Assembly: GCF_019130065.1 (NCBI RefSeq)
Contig: NZ_JAHSPG010000015.1
Span: 372,001-436,000 of the forward strand
Length of the DNA stretch: 64,000 nucleotides
Direction: 5' to 3'
Origin: Pinibacter aurantiacus
GTDB lineage: Bacteria; Bacteroidota; Bacteroidia; Chitinophagales; Chitinophagaceae
Below the pieces are notes generated by a model. It searched no databases. It worked only from the letters and a program-made list of their open reading frames with translations, and had not been told where the DNA came from. Below are positions 26,172-34,118 of this stretch, piece by piece; position 1 is the first letter of the stretch, and every line of letters starts with the position of its first letter. Made by a program: the position numbers and the translations under genes.

Positions 26172-28097
26172 ATGCAGAGATTAACCCTGATTATACTTGT
26201 ACTAACAACTTTTCTATTTCACAAAAACGCAGGTGCACAAAGCATTCTAAACAAAACCATTACCGTAGAAGTAACCCGTCAGCGAGTGGAAGATGTGTTG
26301 GAGATCATCAGCAACAAAGGTGATTTTTATTTTTCTTACAATAGCAATATCATTAACAGAGACAGCCTTGTAACCATATCTGCCCAAAACAAAACGATTA
26401 AACAAATTCTTGATCTCATCTTTAGATCGGGCTATGAGTTTAAGGAAAGCGGCAATTATATCATTATTCGCCGCGCACCTATCAAGCTCACTTTGGTAAC
26501 CAACCAGGCTGTGAGTGAGGATAACTTTTTTACCGTAACAGGATATATCATTGACGAGCAAACCGGCGAAAGGGTTAAGGATGCAAGCATTTATGAAAAG
26601 CAAAAACTACTTATAGCCACCAGCGATGACAACGGCTATTTTAAACTAAAAATCAAAAACAAGTACAAGAGCATTGCACTTACGGTCAGCAAAGAAAATT
26701 ACCAGGACACGACCGTGAGCATTCAACCCAACTACAATCAGCAGATACGTATAGCCATTGTGCCAATTGACATTTCCAGCCGATCGATTATCATAACGCC
26801 GCAAAGCTTGTACGCGCCAGACTCCATTTATGTTGCCGTTCAACAACCAGATAGTAGTATCTGGCTGTACACGTATAAGAAGCTTGACTCATCATTGGTA
26901 GAAACTACCAGGCTGGGTCGCTTGTTGCTTTCATCACGATTGAAAATACAATCCGTTAACCTGAACAAATTCTTTACCGTACGTCCAGTACAGGTTTCGG
27001 TGCTTCCCAAAGTAAGCACGAACGGGAAGCTGAACTCGCAGGTGGTTAACAATTTCTCAGTCAACATTCTCGGCGGTTATTCCGGCGGTGTAAACGGGTT
27101 TGAAATGGGTGGTTTATTCAACATTGACAAAAAAGATGTGAAGTATTTTCAGGTCGGCGGCTTGTTCAACAGTGTTGGTCAAAGTGTAACCGGCGTTCAG
27201 CTTGGCGGCATTAACAACACTGTTATGGACAGCGTTGTAGGTATGCAGGTTGGTGGTATTACCAACTATGTTAAGAATAGTTTTCACGGTGTTCAGTTGG
27301 GCGGCATCTACAATCATATCGGCAAAAGTGCAACAGGCCTGCAGGTTGGCGGCATTGCAAACTATTTGAGAAATGACTTGCAGGGCATGCAACTCGGAGG
27401 CATATACAATCATGTAAACTCCGGAACACAAGGTGCGCAAATTGCAGGCATAACCAACTACTCAAACCGTTACATGAACGGCTTTCAACTTGCAGGCATT
27501 GCCAATGTTACAAATGATTTGCAAGGTGTTCAAATAGCAGGAATTGTTAACTACGCAAAAAAAATGAAAGGCCTTCAAATCGGATTGATCAACATTGCTG
27601 ATACTTCTGAAGGTGTGAGCCTTGGATTGATCAACATCATTTTCAAAGGCTATCACAAACTTGCGTTTTACAATAATGAAGTAACTGGTGTCAACATTGC
27701 GTTCAAATCAGGCACAAAATATTTGTACTCAATTCTAACGGCCGGCGCAAAGCTGGACAACAACCAAAAGGCCTACAGTGCAGGATACGGGCTCGGTACA
27801 GACATCTCCTTTACTCCACGATTTGGCATCAACCCCGAGCTTACAGGCAGTTTAATTTATTTAGGAGATTTTGATAACGCCAATATTCTTTCTCGTTTCA
27901 ATCTAAATGTTCATTACAACATCACCAGGCACGTGTCTATTTTCGGCGGCCCGGCGTATAGTTTGTACTATTCCCAACAAATAACAAAGAATCCCGGCTA
28001 TGCAACTGTCATTCCCTCAGAAGGTTATAATGTGCACACCTTTGACAATCATCTTACTGGATGGATTGGGTGGAATGTGGGCGTGGCGTTGTTTTAA
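26172..28097 (+). CDS. Secreted STN / carboxypeptidase-like / surface-repeat fusion protein
   Basis: A 641-residue protein with an unusual domain chain. A signal peptide (about 1-22) precedes an STN (secretin and TonB N-terminus) domain at about 28-100 (VEDVLEIISNKGDFYFSYNS, QILDLIFRSGYEF). A carboxypeptidase-like regulatory beta-sandwich (about 120-205) and a linker follow. Tandem 16-residue repeats (about 309-490, type VGGLFNSVGQSVTGVQ) and a beta-rich C-terminal domain end the protein. The repeats and tail are paralogous to the divergent protein at 23046-24272. STN domains normally contact FecR, usually as the N-terminal extension of a TonB receptor, but no TonB plug or barrel is seen here. 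The protein may be a receptor or adaptor for the adjacent FecR. It is probably in the sigma-fecR operon. Confidence 0.8.
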   Translation: MQRLTLIILVLTTFLFHKNAGAQSILNKTITVEVTRQRVEDVLEIISNKGDFYFSYNSNIINRDSLVTISAQNKTIKQILDLIFRSGYEFKESGNYIIIRRAPIKLTLVTNQAVSEDNFFTVTGYIIDEQTGERVKDASIYEKQKLLIATSDDNGYFKLKIKNKYKSIALTVSKENYQDTTVSIQPNYNQQIRIAIVPIDISSRSIIITPQSLYAPDSIYVAVQQPDSSIWLYTYKKLDSSLVETTRLGRLLLSSRLKIQSVNLNKFFTVRPVQVSVLPKVSTNGKLNSQVVNNFSVNILGGYSGGVNGFEMGGLFNIDKKDVKYFQVGGLFNSVGQSVTGVQLGGINNTVMDSVVGMQVGGITNYVKNSFHGVQLGGIYNHIGKSATGLQVGGIANYLRNDLQGMQLGGIYNHVNSGTQGAQIAGITNYSNRYMNGFQLAGIANVTNDLQGVQIAGIVNYAKKMKGLQIGLINIADTSEGVSLGLINIIFKGYHKLAFYNNEVTGVNIAFKSGTKYLYSILTAGAKLDNNQKAYSAGYGLGTDISFTPRFGINPELTGSLIYLGDFDNANILSRFNLNVHYNITRHVSIFGGPAYSLYYSQQITKNPGYATVIPSEGYNVHTFDNHLTGWIGWNVGVALF

Positions 28098-28203
28098 GGG
28101 AAGAGAGCACGCTGATGACGCTGATTGAACTGATCTACGCAGATTATTTTATTGGGTATTCAGTAATATATTTCACCATTCCTGAAATTCAGTTTCAACA
28201 CTA

Positions 28204-28245
28204 CATGCTACACTAAAAGAATTCTTAATTCTTAATTCCTAATTT
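28204..28245. repeat. Solo right half-element, class AATTAAG
   Basis: CATGCTACACTAAAAG (28204-28219), a degenerate form of the junction motif, is followed by TTAATTC-type arm units to 28245. No left arm. It lies 14 bp upstream of the ECF-type promoter of the TonB receptor gene. Confidence 0.5.
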
Positions 28246-28258
28246 CTTTTCTCTCGTA

Positions 28259-28287
28259 GGGGTAAAACATTCTTCGGTTGTCACACT
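28259..28287 (+). promoter_or_regulatory. Candidate ECF sigma promoter of the TonB receptor gene
   Basis: GGGGTAAAACATTCTTCG followed by GTTGTCACACT, 19 bp before the ATG at 28307. Same blocks and spacing as the copies at 24439-24467 and 24287-24315 (minus). Confidence 0.65.
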
Positions 28288-28306
28288 TCCATAAACCTTA
28301 CAAAGT

Positions 28307-30664
28307 ATGACAGCAAAGACTTTAAGGCACTTGTTTTTAACAACAGCTTTACTATTGACCCTTTCTTATGTGACCAACGCACAACTTACTCAAACGATTC
28401 GCGGAACGGTTACAGATCAATTGTTACAAAAATCATTAGATGGTGTAACAGTTATTATTACAGATCTTAACAGAACAACAACGACTGCCGCAGATGGAAG
28501 CTTCAAGTTTACGAACGTACCTGTAGGCCTGCACCACCTGCATGTAACGCATATTGGCTATAAAGACGGAACCATTGAAAACATCACGCTAAACTCCGGC
28601 AAAGAATACGTCGTATCAATTTCTCTTGATGTAGATCCCAAAGCGCAGGAAGAAGTTATCGTGAAAGCAAAGAGCAAAAGAAACAGGCCGCTTAACGAAA
28701 TGAGCCTTGTTAGCGCAAGAGCGTTCACCGTTGAAGAAACACAAAAATATGCCGCAGCAGTAAATGATCCTTTGCGCATGGCAACAAGCTTCCCAGGTGT
28801 TATTGGAGCAGATGACGGTCGCAACGACATTGTGATCCGCGGCAACTCCCCTACTGGATTATTGTGGAGAATGGAAGGCATGGACATTCCAAATCCCAAT
28901 CACTTCAGCAACCCGGCAAGCAGTGGTGGCGGCATTAGTATATTGAGCGCACAACTGCTTTCAAATTCGGATTTCATAACCGGTGCATTTGCTGCAGACT
29001 ACGGTAACGCATTAAGCGGCGTGTTTGACATACATTTAAGACAAGGCAACAATGAAAAAAGAGAGTACACTGCTCAGGCTGGTGTGCTCGGCTTGAACCT
29101 TGCTGCAGAAGGACCTTTCTCAAAAAATTACAAAGGCTCCTATCTGGTAAACTATCGCTATTCTACTTTAAGTATACTGGATAAAGTTGGTGTAAATGTT
29201 GGCGATGGTACTACAAACTTTCAGGATCTTTCTTACAATATTTTCCTGCCTACAAAGAAAGCAGGAGACTTTACCATCTTTGGTTTTGGAGGACTAAGCA
29301 ACCAGGGTTACGATGGAGAAAAGGATTCATCAAAATGGGAAGATGACTACGACAGAGTGAGATCAACATTCACATCAAACACCGGGTTCACCGGCATTAA
29401 ACACAACATTGCGCTATCCCGCAGCACGCGCCTTACTTCCGGCGTAGGGTATTCTATCGTCGGGGCAAAATACAATGAGAACTACGCGGAAAAACCGGAC
29501 AGCGTTGTGAACACATACAATGACAACTACACCACAAAGAAACTTTCTGTTACTACCACACTTAACCACAAGATAAATTATCAGCAAACCCTTCGTGCAG
29601 GCATTATTGCCAACTTTTACAACTTTGATTACTATCAACGTTCAAGAGAAAATCCAACGAAGCCTGTCACTGAAAAAATAAACACCGCCGACAAAACCCA
29701 GACCATTCAAGGCTTTGCAGAATGGCAATACAAACCATTGAACAATGTAACAATTGATGCGGGGCTGCACTACTTGCAACTATTGTACAACGACTCAAAA
29801 TCCATCGAACCACGTGCAGCCATCAAATGGGATGTAACGAAAACCAACACAATTGGATTTGCCTATGGCCGCCACAGTCAAATGCAGGCACTGGGTGTCT
29901 ATTTTGCCGAAACTACGGACAACACGGGCAAAGTATATCATCCCAATAAAGAGCTGGGCTTCACCAAAGCAAATCACTATGTGTTCTCGTACAGTCATCT
30001 GTTCTCAAGGAATCTTCGTTTCAAAACAGAGTTTTATTACCAGCAATTATTAGACGTTCCTGTTAGCACAAGCGACACAAATACCTTGTCAACACTGAAC
30101 TTAATGGGCGACTACACCACGGACCCAATGGTAAACAATGGCAAGGGTAAAAACTATGGCGTTGAGATTTCCCTGGAAAAATACATGAGCAACTACTTTT
30201 ATTTTCTTGCGAGTGGTTCTTTGTTTCAATCGAAATACACCGCATCAGATGGCATTGAAAGAAACACGCGTTTCAATAGCAACTACGCAGCAAACTTTAC
30301 AGGTGGCAAAGATTTTGTGTCCGGCAATGGCCGAAGAACGTTTGGTGTAAACATAAAAGTGATCTACACAGGAGGATTCAGAGACACGCCGATAGATGTA
30401 GAAAAATCGCAAGCTTACGGCTATACTTATTACATCGACAAGGAAGCCTACAGCCTCCAAAACCCGGCATACTTTAGAACCGATCTACGTTTGAGCATGA
30501 AGTGGAACAGAACAAGACATACCAACACTTTATCCCTAGATCTACAAAACCTTACCAACAGACAAAACTTTTACGGCCAATATTTTGACCCAACAAAGGG
30601 CACCGTTCAAACTGCCTATCAAACAGGACTGATACCAGTGTTGAATTATAAAGTGGAATGGTGA
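28307..30664 (+). CDS. TonB-dependent receptor with carboxypeptidase-like N-terminal domain
   Basis: A 785-residue outer-membrane protein. A signal peptide (about 1-25) is followed by a carboxypeptidase-like regulatory domain (about 28-115: IRGTVTDQ, TAADGSFKFTNVPVGLHHL). The plug domain (about 130-235) includes DIVIRGNSPTGLLWRMEG and a long beta-barrel region ends with NYKVEW. It lacks an N-terminal STN domain, which is encoded separately by the gene just upstream. Such receptors import large ligands using TonB energy; the ligand is unknown, and no SusD-like partner gene is present. The ECF-type promoter motif in front ties it to the sigma/FecR system. Confidence 0.88.
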   Translation: MTAKTLRHLFLTTALLLTLSYVTNAQLTQTIRGTVTDQLLQKSLDGVTVIITDLNRTTTTAADGSFKFTNVPVGLHHLHVTHIGYKDGTIENITLNSGKEYVVSISLDVDPKAQEEVIVKAKSKRNRPLNEMSLVSARAFTVEETQKYAAAVNDPLRMATSFPGVIGADDGRNDIVIRGNSPTGLLWRMEGMDIPNPNHFSNPASSGGGISILSAQLLSNSDFITGAFAADYGNALSGVFDIHLRQGNNEKREYTAQAGVLGLNLAAEGPFSKNYKGSYLVNYRYSTLSILDKVGVNVGDGTTNFQDLSYNIFLPTKKAGDFTIFGFGGLSNQGYDGEKDSSKWEDDYDRVRSTFTSNTGFTGIKHNIALSRSTRLTSGVGYSIVGAKYNENYAEKPDSVVNTYNDNYTTKKLSVTTTLNHKINYQQTLRAGIIANFYNFDYYQRSRENPTKPVTEKINTADKTQTIQGFAEWQYKPLNNVTIDAGLHYLQLLYNDSKSIEPRAAIKWDVTKTNTIGFAYGRHSQMQALGVYFAETTDNTGKVYHPNKELGFTKANHYVFSYSHLFSRNLRFKTEFYYQQLLDVPVSTSDTNTLSTLNLMGDYTTDPMVNNGKGKNYGVEISLEKYMSNYFYFLASGSLFQSKYTASDGIERNTRFNSNYAANFTGGKDFVSGNGRRTFGVNIKVIYTGGFRDTPIDVEKSQAYGYTYYIDKEAYSLQNPAYFRTDLRLSMKWNRTRHTNTLSLDLQNLTNRQNFYGQYFDPTKGTVQTAYQTGLIPVLNYKVEW

Positions 30665-30915
30665 TGCCCGGAGCGCAGGAATTAGGAATTAAGAATTAGG
30701 AATTAAGAATTCTTTCTGTGTGTTATTTGGAATTAATAGCAGGCAGCGTTTCTGCTTGTCAAATTTCAAATCAAAAATTTCAAATCCATCAAATCATGAC
30801 AATCATGAAAATCAGCGTTCCCATCACAACTCATTACTCAAAACTCACAACTCATAACATAACCCTTAAAACATCCAATAACTAAAACGCAATTTTAAAC
30901 TTTTTAAAAACCCAA
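30665..30915. repeat. Mosaic repeat region with three different half arms
   Basis: A left half-element of AATTAGG/AATTAAG units (30678-30711) is followed by TTTCTGTGTGTTA (30713-30725). It has no matching right arm. Instead there are TTTCAAAT-type units (30759-30795) and a CTCATTA/CTCAAAA-type arm (30829-30859). The region carries no supportable gene. Confidence 0.6.
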
Positions 30916-31632
30916 ATGATGAAACAGATTAGTGTGATTATCGCCTCTATTGCAATTCTTTTTTCAATGAATGCCTGCAAGAAAGTTGTTGGTGAAGGAC
31001 CTGTGGTAACGCAGGAAAGAACGACCTCTGCATTTACTGCATTGCATTCCAAAATATCAAGCGATGTTTTCTTTAGCAATGGAAATGAATACAAGATAAG
31101 GATCGAAGCCCAGCAAAATATCATTGACGTAATGGAGACAATCATTAGCGGAAGCGAATTGCAAATAAGATTCCGAAATGATGTAAATATAAAATCCCAC
31201 GAAGCCATCAGAGTGTATGTTACTGCTCCGGAAGTAAAAAGCTTTACGCAAAGTGGCTCAGGTACGGTGAATGTGCAAAATGATTTGACAGTTGATAACC
31301 TGAACTTACAGATAAGTGGTTCAGGAAACATCAAAATAAGCAAGGTGGAGGGTGATCAAATCTCATCACACATTAGCGGTTCAGGCAATATCCAGGTTGC
31401 GCAAGGCACAGCAAATAAAGTGAATGCAGACATCAGCGGCAGCGGTAATATTGACCTGATAAATGTGTTGAGCAAAAATGCATCCACCACCACGAGCGGC
31501 TCAGGTGGCATCAAAGTATATGTAACAGATAATCTTGATAGCAGGATCTCTGGCAGCGGCACCGTTTGGTATCGCGGCAATCCTCGCGTCAGTGCAAATA
31601 TTTCAGGATCAGGGAGAGTTACTCCTTATTAA
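30916..31632 (+). CDS. DUF2807 (GIN domain) lipoprotein
   Basis: A 238-residue lipoprotein. The signal ends in a lipobox (SMNAC, Cys21), followed by a right-handed beta-helix-like domain of the DUF2807 type. Glycine/serine turns SGSGNI, SGSGTV and SGSGRV recur every 20-25 residues, the hallmark of this family. The protein should lie in the cell envelope. Its function is unknown; relatives are described as putative auto-transporter adhesin head-GIN domains. A separate transcription unit is likely because an intrinsic terminator follows at 31646-31678. Confidence 0.85.
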   Translation: MMKQISVIIASIAILFSMNACKKVVGEGPVVTQERTTSAFTALHSKISSDVFFSNGNEYKIRIEAQQNIIDVMETIISGSELQIRFRNDVNIKSHEAIRVYVTAPEVKSFTQSGSGTVNVQNDLTVDNLNLQISGSGNIKISKVEGDQISSHISGSGNIQVAQGTANKVNADISGSGNIDLINVLSKNASTTTSGSGGIKVYVTDNLDSRISGSGTVWYRGNPRVSANISGSGRVTPY

Positions 31633-31645
31633 TCAAGTCAAGTCA

Positions 31646-31678
31646 GCAGCGAAGTGCAATTCTGCTTCGCTGCATTTT
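31646..31678 (+). terminator. Intrinsic terminator of the DUF2807 gene
   Basis: GCAGCGAAG (31646-31654) and CTTCGCTGC (31665-31673) pair perfectly around a 10-nt loop, followed by ATTTT. It lies 14 bp after the stop codon. The T-tract is short, so termination may be partial. Confidence 0.7.
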
Positions 31679-31717
31679 AAACATTCGCATTTATTTAACC
31701 TTACAAAACTTTTAACA

Positions 31718-31936
31718 ATGACCATTCATCCACAATTCACGTACAACGAAACCGGCGAAGCAACAGGCGTGTTCCTTAACATGCAGGACTGGCAGGCACT
31801 TTTGCTCGAAAGCAACAAGGAACTAAAGCCACAAGCCAGGGGCTTTGTTTTGCAAAAGAGCAAACCCGCTCAAATCGTTTGCTGGGGCGAATATCCGATC
31901 AACTCAGAAGGTGAGCTGGTGCGATCATTTATGTGA
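31718..31936 (+). CDS. Small hypothetical protein (72 aa)
   Basis: A 72-residue acidic-to-neutral cytosolic protein with no signal peptide or helix. The N-terminal FTYNETGEATGVFLNMQDW resembles the short beta-beta-alpha opening of Phd/YefM-like antitoxins and related small Bacteroidota proteins, but no toxin gene is adjacent, so no such role is claimed. The ATG at 31718 follows AATG-like spacing from the upstream terminator; an in-frame start at 31535 would lie in the preceding gene. The stop codon abuts a GCTTAAT-class repeat. Confidence 0.6.
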   Translation: MTIHPQFTYNETGEATGVFLNMQDWQALLLESNKELKPQARGFVLQKSKPAQIVCWGEYPINSEGELVRSFM

Positions 31937-32024
31937 ATGCGTAACGCTAAATGCTAAATGCTTAATGCTTAATGCTTAACGCTTTGTGTGCTGCACTTTC
32001 AGCGTTGGGCGTTCTGCGTTAAGC
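31937..32024. repeat. Inverted repeat, heptamer class GCTTAAT, best left junction motif
   Basis: The left arm 31937-31982 reads GCTAAAT, GCTAAAT, GCTTAAT, GCTTAAT, GCTTAAC. The junction motif CTTTGTGTGCTGCAC (31982-31996) follows, and a shorter right arm at 32001-32024 (AGCGTTGGGCG, GCGTTAAGC). The left arm here is not purine-rich, unlike most elements. Confidence 0.7.
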
Positions 32025-32101
32025 TTTCTGCCTATCTCCTTATATATAATTACATTTAATACAGCTACTTATATGCCCTTTCTTTCTTGCTTTTTTTAGT
32101 G

Positions 32102-32109
32102 TACCTTTG
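32102..32109 (+). promoter_or_regulatory. Bacteroidota-type -7 promoter box TACCTTTG
   Basis: Exact TAnnTTTG match, 21 bp before the helicase ATG. The -33 side has only TTTC/TTCTTG around 32079-32089, so the upstream element is weak. Confidence 0.5.
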
Positions 32110-32130
32110 CGCAAATTTTTATTTTATATT

Positions 32131-33819
32131 ATGATGACATTTGAAGAGTTGGGTATTGACGAGCGATTGGTAAAAGCTACATCAGCATTAGGATTTGTGA
32201 ATCCCACGCAAATACAGGAAAAAGCGATCCCTGTTTTGCTTAGCGGCACTAAAGACTTTATAGGTCTTGCGCAAACTGGTACAGGTAAAACTGCCGCATT
32301 TGGTATTCCATTATTGCAAGTTATTAATGCTGCAGAGAAACACCCCCAGGCGCTAGTGGTATGCCCCACAAGAGAACTGTGCATGCAAATTGTGAACGAA
32401 ATTGAATTGTTCAAAAAATTCATGACAGGCGTGCAGGTAGTAGCCGTATACGGCGGAACATCTATCAGCACACAAATTCGCGACCTAAGACGCGGCGTAC
32501 AAATAGTTGTAGCCACACCGGGTCGCCTTATCGATCTTATCGAAAGAAAAGCCATTCAGCTTGACAAAATTGAGTATGTGGTTCTTGATGAAGCAGATGA
32601 AATGCTGAACATGGGTTTTCAGGATGATATCGAGTTTATTTTACAAAACACTCCAAACCGTAACAGCACATGGCTTTTCAGCGCTACCATGCCACCGGAA
32701 ATCCGCCGCGTGAGCAAACGCTACATGAAAGAGCCTGTTGAAGTTACTGTGGGTAAAGTAAACACCGGCAATAAAAACATCGATCACCAATACTATATTG
32801 CGGCGGCACCTAACCGTTACGAAACATTAAAAAGGATCATCGACTTCAACCCGGGCATCTACGGTATCATTTTCACGCGTACCAAAATGGATGCGCAGGA
32901 AATTGCTGAGCGCCTTACCCGCGAAGGTTACGACATCGATGCTTTACACGGCGACCTTACACAGGTTCAGCGTGACAAGGTGATGAAAGCTTTCCGCGAA
33001 AAAACGTTACAGCTGTTGATCGCTACAGACGTTGCGGCTCGTGGTATCGACGTTCAGGGTATCACCCACGTTATCAACTACGAATTACCTGATGACGTTG
33101 AGGTATACACGCACAGAAGTGGCCGTACAGGTCGTGCGGGTAACACCGGTATTTGTATTTCCATCATCCACAATCGCGAAGGTTTTAAACTTCGCCAGAT
33201 CGAAAATATCGTTCAGGCTAAATTTAACCGTCTTGATATTCCTTCCGGTAAAGATGTTTGCCGCAAACAGTTCTTCTCTTTTATGGAGAAACTATTGCAA
33301 GCAGATATCAGCCACGGCGACTACGAAACGTATGTACCAATGCTGGAAGAAAAATTTGCTGATGTTTCTAAAGAAGATGTATTGAAACGTGTTGCTGCGA
33401 TGGAGTTTGACCGTTTCCTTAAATATTACGAAAACGCTGAGGATCTTAACATCCGTGAAGAGAAAAGAGTTCGCAGAGATGGGCGTGAGCAAGGTGGACG
33501 TGAGTTTGGCGGACGCGATCAGGGTAATAGAAGACGCGATACAGCTGGACGTGAGTTTGGCGGTAACGGCGGCGGTGGCAACTATCAACGCTTGTTTGTG
33601 AACCTTGGCACCAAAGATGGTTTTTACAAAGCAAGTTTCCTTCAGTTCATCCTCGACATGAGCGACCTTAAGAAAGAAGTACTGGGCCGCATCGACATGA
33701 AAGAAATGAACAGCTGGATCGAAATCGATAAGAACTCTGCCGGTAAAATGATCAAATCAATCGACGGCAAAACTTTCAAAGGCAGACGCATCCGCATGAA
33801 TGATGCGAATAGTCGCTAA
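32131..33819 (+). CDS. DEAD-box RNA helicase with DbpA-type RNA-binding domain
   Basis: A 562-residue ATP-dependent RNA helicase. The full motif set is present: Q motif, Walker A AQTGTGKTAAF, PTREL, ATPGRLIDLI, DEAD (VLDEADEML), SATMP, then helicase C motifs LHGDLTQVQRD, ATDVAARGIDV and HRSGRTGRAG. A basic, glycine-rich spacer with GREFGG repeats (about 455-490) precedes a C-terminal DbpA-like RNA-binding domain (about 490-560). These features match DeaD/CsdA-type helicases of ribosome assembly and cold adaptation. The ATG at 32131 (or the next codon) is favoured over a TTG at 32107 that lies in the promoter box. An intrinsic terminator follows. Confidence 0.93.
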   Translation: MMTFEELGIDERLVKATSALGFVNPTQIQEKAIPVLLSGTKDFIGLAQTGTGKTAAFGIPLLQVINAAEKHPQALVVCPTRELCMQIVNEIELFKKFMTGVQVVAVYGGTSISTQIRDLRRGVQIVVATPGRLIDLIERKAIQLDKIEYVVLDEADEMLNMGFQDDIEFILQNTPNRNSTWLFSATMPPEIRRVSKRYMKEPVEVTVGKVNTGNKNIDHQYYIAAAPNRYETLKRIIDFNPGIYGIIFTRTKMDAQEIAERLTREGYDIDALHGDLTQVQRDKVMKAFREKTLQLLIATDVAARGIDVQGITHVINYELPDDVEVYTHRSGRTGRAGNTGICISIIHNREGFKLRQIENIVQAKFNRLDIPSGKDVCRKQFFSFMEKLLQADISHGDYETYVPMLEEKFADVSKEDVLKRVAAMEFDRFLKYYENAEDLNIREEKRVRRDGREQGGREFGGRDQGNRRRDTAGREFGGNGGGGNYQRLFVNLGTKDGFYKASFLQFILDMSDLKKEVLGRIDMKEMNSWIEIDKNSAGKMIKSIDGKTFKGRRIRMNDANSR

Positions 33820-33853
33820 TTTGAGAATTTGAAAATGTGAAAATTTGAAAATG
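33818..33853. repeat. Solo left half-element, octamer class TTTGAAAA
   Basis: TTTGAGAA, TTTGAAAA, TGTGAAAA, TTTGAAAA units overlap the helicase stop codon, then GAGGGGTGCAGG. No right partner; the terminator and a complete element of the same class follow. Confidence 0.55.
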
Positions 33854-33933
33854 AGGGGTGCAGGATTCTTCAATTCTTTTTATCACTTTGAAGGTTGAAA
33901 ATATAACCAGGTACTAAGCGTTAGTACTACTAT

Positions 33934-33968
33934 AAAGCTGAAGTTGCGTCGCACACTTCAGCTTTTTT
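33934..33968. terminator. Intrinsic terminator between helicase and trmH
   Basis: AAAGCTGAAGT (33934-33944) and ACTTCAGCTTT (33955-33965) form an 11-bp perfect stem with a 10-nt loop, followed by more T to 33968. The flanking A run allows function in both directions between convergent genes. Confidence 0.85.
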
Positions 33969-34118
33969 AATTTGAAAATTTGAAGATTTGAGAATTTGAA
34001 AATGCAAGGTGCTACTTCAGAATTGTAACAAAATCTCAGAAATTCGAGATTAAATGTTTTGTCCTGAAAGTTGCGTCAAAAGCATTTTCAAATTCTCAAA
34101 TCTTCAAATTTTCAAATT
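33969..34118. repeat. Perfect 36-bp inverted repeat, octamer class TTTGAAAA
   Basis: Left arm 33969-34004 and right arm 34083-34118 pair at all 36 positions. The unit order TTTGAAAA, TTTGAAGA, TTTGAGAA, TTTGAAAA is exactly mirrored in the other arm. The 78-bp core ends TTGCGTCAAAAGCATT at the right junction. The stop codon of trmH (34117-34119) overlaps the right arm. Confidence 0.9.

Noticed and set aside
31718-31936. Antitoxin of a toxin-antitoxin pair
   Set aside because: Only a vague similarity at the N-terminus and no toxin-like gene on either side.
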